From positions 1 through 23,057 of the forward strand of contig UQUD01000021.1 of NCBI GenBank assembly GCA_900544225.1: a stretch of DNA of 23,057 bases, read 5' to 3'. The position numbers and the translations under genes were made by a program. The DNA is from an uncultured Collinsella sp. Its GTDB lineage: Bacteria; Actinomycetota; Coriobacteriia; Coriobacteriales; Coriobacteriaceae. Position 1 is the stretch's first letter. Each line of letters begins with the position of its first letter. Shown one piece after another: positions 1-5,453 of the stretch. The notes below the pieces were generated by a model. The model was not told the DNA's origin, did not search any database, and worked only from the letters and a program-made list of their open reading frames with translations.

Positions 1-798
1 CTCCCCCGCCCGTGCGGTGGCGCCATCGGGCTCAATCACCACATGCGGCGCCACGGCCCCGTCATCATCCACCACGCAGGCAGCGCCAAAGGCCCCGCCT
101 GCAGGCGTCACAAAGTGCGCAGTCACAAGCGAACCGTGATCGCAGGCAACGCCGGCATCCGTACCGGTCGCATCCAGCCGGGACGCATCCACGATAAGAG
201 TCTCGCTCGCAGCGTCGGCACCAAACCCCTCGTCGAGCAAGCGCACGCCATAAAAGCGCAAGCCCGCATCGGATCCCGCGCCCGCGACAACAACGCGCCC
301 TCCGCAACGTACGGTCAAGCTGCCTGCGGCAATGCCGGCCACGGTCTGGCCAATAACGCCTGCCCCATCGGCCCGCGCATTAACCGAGCAGCCGTCCACC
401 ACCAGCGCCTGGGCCACATGGATCCCGCATTGCGAGCCCGTCGCCGTGAGCGAGCCGGAGCCGCGAAGCGTAAGGTTTCCCCACACCTCCATGCCGCTCA
501 TGGAAATGTCCGCATCGGGTGCATGGGTTTCGACCACGGAGTTTTGCCCCACAAGCGTCACCACCAGGTCGCCGTCGGTGCCGATGGCCTCGCCCTCATA
601 GCCGGTTAACTCCAGATGGTCGGCATCGGTCCAAGCCCATCCGGGACCAGACACGCCCGGCTCGTAGTACGTGTCGCCCGCAATGAACAGGCTGTCCGCG
701 CCCGCGGCATAAGAAGGCCCGCCCAGCAAAACGCATAGGCAGGCCATGACAGTAAGCAGGATGTAGTGTCGGCTAGTGTGGAACGCGGTGGCAAACAT
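1..798 (-). CDS. Secreted carbohydrate-binding / beta-helix-like protein (C-terminus outside window)
   Basis: I translated the minus strand by hand from ATG at 798 and found it open to the window edge: 266 codons without a stop, so the gene is partial at its 3' end. The N-terminus looks like a signal peptide: a short basic/polar start (HTSRH), a hydrophobic stretch YILLTVMACLCVLLGG, then a likely cleavage site after PSYAAGA. The mature part is rich in G, A, D and V and contains recurring short strands such as GDLVVTLVGQNSV, GNLTLRGSGSLTATG, QALVVDGCSVNA and GSLTVRCGGRVVVAG. That is the rhythm of right-handed parallel beta-helix, carbohydrate-binding surface proteins (Cthe_2159-like). A GGAG-type ribosome site sits about 6 nt upstream of the ATG. 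A surface or secreted role is inferred; the exact family is not certain. Confidence 0.75.
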   Translation of the reverse strand, partial: MFATAFHTSRHYILLTVMACLCVLLGGPSYAAGADSLFIAGDTYYEPGVSGPGWAWTDADHLELTGYEGEAIGTDGDLVVTLVGQNSVVETHAPDADISMSGMEVWGNLTLRGSGSLTATGSQCGIHVAQALVVDGCSVNARADGAGVIGQTVAGIAAGSLTVRCGGRVVVAGAGSDAGLRFYGVRLLDEGFGADAASETLIVDASRLDATGTDAGVACDHGSLVTAHFVTPAGGAFGAACVVDDDGAVAPHVVIEPDGATARAGE

Positions 799-866
799 AA
801 CCGCTCCGATCTTCGCAAGAACCAATGGAAACCGCACCAGGAAATGCCCTGGTAGCAGCATCTATT

Positions 867-893
867 AGTGTAGCGAGATCAGAGTACGCGCAA
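867..893 (-). promoter_or_regulatory. Possible promoter for the leftmost secreted protein gene
   Basis: On the minus strand TTGCGC (893-888) and TACACT (872-867) lie 15 nt apart, about 70 nt upstream of the ATG at 798. A small perfect hairpin (arms 836-841 and 848-853) falls in the resulting leader. The spacing is short and the match moderate, so this is only a candidate. Confidence 0.25.
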
Positions 894-1100
894 GGCAAAA
901 GCCTGTGATCGAACCCGGAAATTAGGTGTAAATCGTTTTGTCAGTCGGTGAAAGGAGATTATGTCTAACGTAATCTAGTGGGCCACTAAGAGCACACCCT
1001 TTGCTTTCACGTGTTTCATGGCAATTTAAATGGGTTTGAACAGTCTTTCCGAGCTCCGGTTTAATAGAGTCTGAGAGCATGTCTCTCCGGCAAGGCCGCT

Positions 1101-1131
1101 TTTCCCATCATTCGACATTGCACATGGGAAA
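1101..1131 (-). terminator. Hairpin just after thsB, possible terminator or mRNA end structure
   Basis: Perfect inverted repeat TTTCCCAT / ATGGGAAA with a 15-nt loop, 4 nt downstream of the thsB stop. No U-tract follows on the minus strand, so it is not a classical intrinsic terminator. It could protect the 3' end of the mRNA or be part of a degraded boundary. Confidence 0.3.
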
Positions 1132-1134
1132 CCT

Positions 1135-1647
1135 TTACTGGAGTGCGTTTTTGACGGCGTAGTAATCCCATTTGAGTACACCATCTTCCCAGCATTTCAT
1201 AGGAACATGATTTCCTTCGTATCTAACTTTTAAAGGGCATTTTGACCTTGTGACCTTTGAAGAGTTGTACAGCACAACGATATCGATGCCGGCCTCAACG
1301 GCTTTATCGCATTCATACTTAATGAAGCTGCGATAGTCAATGCTATGCGAGCGAGCGCAGCTCGAAGTCCATGAATTATAGCTTCCACAGTGTTGACAGC
1401 TTCCTTTAGTTACGGAGTCGGTCGAGTCTCCAACGATAAGTACGAATCGTTTAGATGCGTCCATCCTCCTTTTCAGAGAGCTCTTTATGCTGCATGGCAA
1501 ACTAGAGTCGCGCGACTGCTGCAGGTCGTGAGCGTCCGGGAATGAAAGCCCCCAATTATTGCTATCGTTCCATTTATACAGCTGGTCCACCGCATCTCGA
1601 TCACCGTCCCAGTCAGCGGCGATGTAGGTTCTTGTCCTATAAACCAT
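1135..1647 (-). CDS. thsB: Thoeris ThsB-like TIR domain protein (type II Thoeris sensor/signal enzyme)
   Basis: The 170-residue protein fits the ThsB-like TIR family (formerly DUF1863). It has an N-terminal RTYIAADWDGD strand, the core strand KRFVLIVGDST, a conserved cysteine cluster SCQHCGSYNS...CARS, and helix SFIKYECDKA, whose Glu (about residue 112) is the expected NADase-type catalytic acid, followed by strand IDIVVLYNSS. In Thoeris defence the TIR enzyme senses phage infection and makes a nucleotide signal from NAD; in described type II systems this is reported to be a histidine-ADP-ribose conjugate that activates the macro-domain effector. I chose ATG 1647 (ribosome site GGAGAG just upstream) over the in-frame TTG at 1659. 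It overlaps the thsA end by 11 nt, indicating translational coupling. Family assignment is firm; activity is inferred. Confidence 0.85.
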   Translation of the reverse strand: MVYRTRTYIAADWDGDRDAVDQLYKWNDSNNWGLSFPDAHDLQQSRDSSLPCSIKSSLKRRMDASKRFVLIVGDSTDSVTKGSCQHCGSYNSWTSSCARSHSIDYRSFIKYECDKAVEAGIDIVVLYNSSKVTRSKCPLKVRYEGNHVPMKCWEDGVLKWDYYAVKNALQ

Positions 1648-2506
1648 CCTTCTCTCCAATCCTATTGTTCCAGGCCTCTATATATCCGTTAACCTCGTAT
1701 AGCCTCATACGAGCTGCTGTTTTCTTTGTCAACACAACCACAACGCCTTGCTTGAAATGGTGCTTCGAAGCCCTCAGTGTGCAAAGCATGCAACGAAGAA
1801 GATCGTCCTCCGAGGGTTTTCCGTTTTCGAACCTTGTTATCCCAGACCCCAACAGCGGAAGTACGATTCGCCTGCCTGCATACATCCGATCGAGCTCGTC
1901 CCACATATTGAGCAAACATTCCTCATACTGACCACGATGAAGATAAGCACGATTCACTTCATCCATATGGGTGAAGGCGAGCAGGGCGAAGTCGTCGCAA
2001 TCCTTAACAGTGCCGAGAGGATAGCAAATTCGGCCATCCCCAGCCTTATAGGGTTTCAGCAAACTCGATTGCCTTTCTTCGACAACCTGCTTAAGTACGT
2101 TCCGGTCGACATACTTCTCAACAAAAATGCCGTTAAGAGAGTTTTTTGAAATGACCTTGTCGTCAACCTTAATGTCGAAATATTCATCGAATGGAATGAC
2201 CTTAACGCCCTCAGCGCCAAAGAGATCGTCGACCACAATGTCAACGTCCATTCCGTTAATAAGCAAATGGACTCCGTCTTTACTGCGATGGTATGTAGCG
2301 ATCGCTGCGAAGAAGGCCAGTAAGACAAATAGGATAACGAGCGCGAAGAGCCTAAACAGACACCCCGAATCCTTCGGCAGCAGGTCGATGAGAGAAATGC
2401 CCGCAACTCCCATAATCGTCGAAATCGCACCAATGATTGCAAACGACAATTTAAAAGACTTTTTTACAAGCGGCCATGTAACTATATGAGTAATTTGTTT
2501 TATCAA
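1637..2506 (-). CDS. thsA: Thoeris ThsA-like membrane macro-domain effector (type II)
   Basis: About 289 residues. Two hydrophobic helices lie near the N-terminus (roughly residues 22-43 FAIIGAISTIMGVAGISLIDLL and 50-72 FRLFALVILFVLLAFFAAIATY), followed by a cytosolic macro-type domain. That domain ends with strands RRIVLPLLGSGITRF and GVVVVLTKKT; the glycine loop LLGSGITRF is typical of the ThsA macro family (PF20016, formerly DUF6430). This TM2-macro architecture defines type II Thoeris ThsA, as opposed to the SIR2-SLOG effector of type I. In the described system the macro domain binds the ADP-ribose-based signal made by ThsB and the membrane part harms the infected cell. I chose TTG 2506 because AAGGAA lies 8 nt upstream; GTG 2512 is only 2 nt from it. 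It is the first gene of a two-gene operon with thsB. Confidence 0.85.
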   Translation of the reverse strand: MIKQITHIVTWPLVKKSFKLSFAIIGAISTIMGVAGISLIDLLPKDSGCLFRLFALVILFVLLAFFAAIATYHRSKDGVHLLINGMDVDIVVDDLFGAEGVKVIPFDEYFDIKVDDKVISKNSLNGIFVEKYVDRNVLKQVVEERQSSLLKPYKAGDGRICYPLGTVKDCDDFALLAFTHMDEVNRAYLHRGQYEECLLNMWDELDRMYAGRRIVLPLLGSGITRFENGKPSEDDLLRCMLCTLRASKHHFKQGVVVVLTKKTAARMRLYEVNGYIEAWNNRIGEKDGL

Positions 2507-2605
2507 ACACACTCTTCCTTAGACGAAATTAAATGCTGGATTCATCTTAGCCTTTTCGCGTTCATTCAGTTTGCGCATTTTTTTGCATTGGATTAGAAAA
2601 GTATC

Positions 2606-2648
2606 AGCCTCCCCACCATGAAGTCGCAGACAACAGATGGGGGGGCTT
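2606..2648 (-). terminator. Probable intrinsic terminator after the 2671-2997 ORF
   Basis: On the minus strand AGCCCCCCCAT pairs imperfectly with ATGGTGGGGAGGCT across a roughly 20-nt loop, followed by GATACTTTTC. The hairpin lies about 25 nt past the stop of the upstream ORF. It would separate that ORF from the Thoeris operon, whose own promoter must lie in 2513-2605. Confidence 0.4.
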
Positions 2649-2670
2649 CCGGTAACACATTGTTATCTAC

Positions 2671-2997
2671 TCAAGACAGCTCAATCGAGCTCTCTGCAAC
2701 CTCAATACCGAGTGCGTATTTCTCTATCAGCGCGTTCAGAATCACGCGATTTCCAGGTGTCATCTTTGGAGAAGAAACAATCTTCATTGAAGAAAAAGCC
2801 TCATCGGAGATAACAAGACCGTAATAGGGCGGGATTTCAGTATCACATTGATCGAGCATGACATCATTCGCTTTCTGAATCTGATCTAACCGACCGTTAA
2901 TTACGGAACCGATACCTATAGGAATGGCTGTCAAGATATAGCGCCATTCTTTTGATAGGACCATGCTGTGGTTTTGTGAATCCCCAAGTGCATTCAA
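2671..2997 (-). CDS. Hypothetical protein, possibly a C-terminal fragment
   Basis: A 108-residue open frame I cannot assign. It starts at TTG 2997 with GAGG 5 nt upstream; an internal ATG (2964) has no ribosome site. The sequence looks like real protein (EWRYILTAIPIGIGSV, DEAFSSMKIVSS, NALIEKYALGIEVAES), with mixed strand/helix character, no signal peptide and no clear membrane span. Composition is A+T-rich like the Thoeris genes and unlike the ugd remnant just upstream. Its frame continues directly from the ugd stop codon (TAG 3027-3025) with no intervening stop, so the two are in phase, probably by chance. It may be the tail of a larger gene whose front was lost when this junction formed, or a small cargo gene. 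Confidence 0.4.
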   Translation of the reverse strand: MNALGDSQNHSMVLSKEWRYILTAIPIGIGSVINGRLDQIQKANDVMLDQCDTEIPPYYGLVISDEAFSSMKIVSSPKMTPGNRVILNALIEKYALGIEVAESSIELS

Positions 2998-3024
2998 ATT
3001 AGCCTCGAATCCGCCAGCTCTCCC

Positions 3025-3540
3025 CTAGTCCCGCTTAAACAGATCCCTGGTGTACGCCTTGTCCGCAACGTCCGCGAGCTCGTCGCTCCAGCTGTCGGCC
3101 ACGATCACGTCGCAGCCGCCCGTGAAGGTCTCCAGGTCGTGGGTCACCTCGGAGCCGAAGAACTCCGGCGCGTCCAGCGTGGGCTCGTAGACCACCACGG
3201 GCACGCCCTTGGCCTTCACGCGCTTCATGACGCCCTGGATGGAGCTAGCGCGGAAGTTGTCGGAGTTGGACTTCATCGTCAGGCGGTACACGACGACGAC
3301 CGGCTTCTCCTTGCCGGCGTAGACGCGATTCGCACTATCTGAAGCTGCTTTACGGCCACTAAGCCTGCGTCGAGATGTGGGGAGCGACCTAACGCGAGCG
3401 GAGGCGCGGCCATCTCTCGGAAGAGAACCGTCCCGCAGACGACAAAGGAAAGGGAGATCTAGCCTGAGGGCATGAAGGAAGTCGATAAGAAACTCATAGA
3501 TGCGGACGCCTTGGCTAGAGTAACGGCTGGGATTGTTCAA
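3025..3540 (-). pseudogene. ugd: UDP-glucose 6-dehydrogenase remnant (C-terminal third only)
   Basis: The C-terminal ~98 residues (about 3025-3324) clearly match the C-terminal domain of UDP-glucose/GDP-mannose dehydrogenases: VYRLTMKSNSDNFRASS, GVMKRVKAKGVPVVVYEP, EFFGSEVTHDLETF, CDVIVADSWSDELADVA and the closing YTRDLFKRD. An intact enzyme is about 390-400 residues with an N-terminal NAD-binding domain and a catalytic Cys in a G(Y)CxPKD motif; both are missing. The first ~72 codons of the open frame (3324-3540, TTG start) are Arg/Ser-rich and resemble nothing in the family, so the gene is broken at about 3325-3340. Ugd makes UDP-glucuronate for capsules and often ends such clusters. This piece shows that the operon once extended, or was rearranged, here. 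Confidence 0.8.
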
Positions 3541-3971
3541 TATCGACCGACCATGGCAACACGAGCCCGCATTATACTCCGCGCACTAGGCGGCAACGCT
3601 CCCGTCTGCAGAAATCGGCTGGCGAGATGAGGTGAAATAAAATCGCCGCGTGGTATTGCACCGAAGATGAAGGGCATCCACAGCCCAATGCGGATTGTAA
3701 GTTTCCTTCGTCTTGTCTCGCTTCAGGCTTTACTTCAAACGAGAAACGTGCCCCTGTCTCCTTCACATTCCACCTCGCGAAAAACCCTCACGCTTTGCTA
3801 TGTACCTCCCGCTATGAGGGCGCATCAACGGCTTTCACCTATCAGGAAGATGCCATACCTGACACGCGAGAGCAAAAGCTACTTCAATCAAAACGCATTC
3901 TTCCCAGCTCTATTCCGATTTCCTTAAGCACAGTTCGCTTTCGGCAAATAGGATTCGCCCGCTAAAACTCC
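3541..3971. other. Degenerate stretch between the ugd remnant and wzx
   Basis: I find no credible gene in these 431 bases. The plus-strand open frame at 3667-3927 and the minus-strand frame at 3572-3766 have Ser/Pro/Arg-rich, low-complexity translations and no family look. The composition sits between that of the operon and the Thoeris zone. The stretch contains the candidate terminator at 3780-3820 and is best read as a scar of past recombination. Confidence 0.5.
3780..3820 (-). terminator. Candidate terminator of the polysaccharide operon
   Basis: On the minus strand CCCTCA (3820-3815) and TGAGGG (3790-3785) form a 6-bp stem with a 24-nt loop, followed at once by TTTTT (3784-3780). It lies about 150 nt beyond the wzx stop, where transcription of the operon could end. 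The stem is short and the loop long, so confidence is limited. Confidence 0.35.
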
Positions 3972-5441
3972 CTACCGCTTCTTTTTGACGCTTTTAAGCA
4001 GAGTAGTGATCTTATTCCTAAATATGAACAACGCGACGAGACACACCGTGAAAAAGATAAGACGTGCTATTGCATACGGATAAAGAAGCGTCAATACAAA
4101 TCCTAAGCCCACGAGCAGAAGAGCCATCCCCACAAGGACCATCCCGCTGAATGGGCATTTGATTTTCTTTTGAGCAAACAGCCTTCTCACATAGATATAA
4201 TGAGCCGCCGCCATGAGCGCATAGCATAGAAGCGTCGTGTAGGCCGCAGCTACGTAGCCAAATGGTCCAATAAGCAGATAGTTAAGCGCCACATTCAAAA
4301 CACTAGCAACGATCGAGGCGAACATAACAAACTTGTTCTTATCAAAGAAAAACTCAATATTGGTGAAAACTGTATAGGTGAATGAGAAAACCAGAGCTTC
4401 AGCGATAGGTGGAATGACATACTGCGCAGCAGCGTATTTATCGCCTCCAAACAGCCATATTATTTCTGGTCCAACGGCAATTAACATGAGCACCGGGATG
4501 ACAGGAATGACAATAACAGCTGTGGTGGTCTTACCCAGCTTCTCATACTCTCCTTGCCCCAGCTTCTCGTACATCCAGGGAACGATAGAGTTGTTGATGC
4601 TGTTTGTCACGATTTTAAGAACATTGCCGAGGTTACACGCAACGCTATACAGTGCGGCTGCCGAGAACCCCACCATGGTCTGAATCATAATCCTGTCGAA
4701 AGCATCCAGAACGTACATCGCGGCGTAATGTGGTAGCAAAGGCAGGTTGAACAACAGGGCAAACTTCACGTAGTCCCAACAGAACGCCTTCCTCGCATGC
4801 TTTAGATTCACGATGTAGAGGATGCCGCCGACGATACATTGAACGAGCACGCACGAGACGATACGAGCCAGATCCTTCTGTTCGTTGAGGAGAACCGCCA
4901 AGAGGCCGAAGCCGGCATTGCCGAGCGAAATAGCAATGGTTGTCAGGATAATGGCACGGTAACTGTACTCGTATCTTTTACGGGCCATCCAATATGACAC
5001 AGCCGAAGCAAAGATAATTTCAACGAAAATAAGCAGGGTAACGAGCGTGGAAAGGCCAGTGAAGCCGTTCACGAAATCAGCAAGCGGTAGGTAGACGGCA
5101 ATGCACACGATGACTATGGCAGTTGTAAGGGTCTGCATGCTCGCTGTATAGGTATCACGGTCTTCGGCATACTTGCTCATGCCCTTGTTGAACACAGCAT
5201 AGTTGAGTCGCAGCGTTGCCACGACGGTAAACATTTGCAGCCACGTGTTATAAATGCTGTAGACGCCATATTGGTCCGTGGACATGAGACGTGTGAAGAG
5301 CGGCATCGTGAGCATTGAGATGCAGTTTGTCACCACCGAACAGATCGCAAACCACATCGCGGCCTTAGCGGGGACCGGTATGGCACGGTACTTCGTTAGC
5401 AGCTTATTCAAAACAGAATTCCAATCGATTGACGCGGGCAA
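3972..5441 (-). CDS. wzx: Wzx-like polysaccharide flippase (MOP/MATE superfamily)
   Basis: A 489-residue, very hydrophobic protein with roughly 12-14 membrane segments, the usual size of Wzx/PST exporters. The N-terminus reads PAKAAMWFAICSVVTNCISM, then LTMPLFTRLMSTDQYGVYSIYNTW, the classic opening of oligosaccharide flippases (Polysacc_synt). It ends with a Lys/Arg-rich cytosolic tail (KSVKKKR). Role: moves the undecaprenyl-diphosphate-linked repeat unit across the cytoplasmic membrane for polymerisation by the Wzy encoded upstream. It is the last intact gene of the operon. Start TTG 5441 with GGAGG 8 nt upstream; a 6-bp hairpin (arms 5434-5439 and 5445-5450) overlaps that start codon. The 12-nt gap to the preceding gene suggests coupled translation. 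Confidence 0.9.
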   Translation of the reverse strand: MPASIDWNSVLNKLLTKYRAIPVPAKAAMWFAICSVVTNCISMLTMPLFTRLMSTDQYGVYSIYNTWLQMFTVVATLRLNYAVFNKGMSKYAEDRDTYTASMQTLTTAIVIVCIAVYLPLADFVNGFTGLSTLVTLLIFVEIIFASAVSYWMARKRYEYSYRAIILTTIAISLGNAGFGLLAVLLNEQKDLARIVSCVLVQCIVGGILYIVNLKHARKAFCWDYVKFALLFNLPLLPHYAAMYVLDAFDRIMIQTMVGFSAAALYSVACNLGNVLKIVTNSINNSIVPWMYEKLGQGEYEKLGKTTTAVIVIPVIPVLMLIAVGPEIIWLFGGDKYAAAQYVIPPIAEALVFSFTYTVFTNIEFFFDKNKFVMFASIVASVLNVALNYLLIGPFGYVAAAYTTLLCYALMAAAHYIYVRRLFAQKKIKCPFSGMVLVGMALLLVGLGFVLTLLYPYAIARLIFFTVCLVALFIFRNKITTLLKSVKKKR

Positions 5442-5450
5442 GCAGCCCGC
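5434..5450 (-). promoter_or_regulatory. Hairpin overlapping the wzx start codon
   Basis: Perfect GCGGGC / GCCCGC stem with loop TGCTT on the minus strand. The TTG start of wzx straddles the loop and the second arm, and GGAGG lies just outside the first arm. It could lower wzx initiation unless ribosomes arrive from the upstream gene. The structure is visible; the role is inferred. Confidence 0.35.
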
Positions 5451-5453
5451 CTC

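Larger units (their letters stand above)
799..1134. other. Gene-poor stretch between the secreted protein gene and thsB
   Basis: I see no credible gene in these 336 bases. They contain the candidate minus-strand promoter and, on the plus strand, a strong ribosome site (AAAGGAG, 951-957) followed by ATG at 961 that stops after five codons (TAG at 976-978). Next to thsB lies a perfect 8-bp inverted repeat (1101-1108 and 1124-1131). The composition is clearly more A+T-rich than the secreted protein gene. Confidence 0.5.

Noticed and set aside
43..609. 188-codon plus-strand open frame at the left edge
   Set aside because: It is antisense to the minus-strand frame open from 798 to the edge, which has a signal peptide, ribosome site and beta-helix rhythm. 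The plus-strand translation is His/Arg/Ala-rich with no family look.
3520..3540. NNPS at the start of the ugd open frame, resembling YNNPS of intact dehydrogenases
   Set aside because: The following residues do not continue the family's FGYGGYCLPKD motif in any frame, so I treat it as chance.
3472..3630. 52-codon plus-strand ORF across the ugd break
   Set aside because: It starts without a clear ribosome site in degenerate DNA and resembles no family I recognise.
3667..3927. 86-codon plus-strand ORF between wzx and the ugd remnant
   Set aside because: No ribosome site, Ser/Leu/Arg-rich low-information sequence and no neighbour on that strand.
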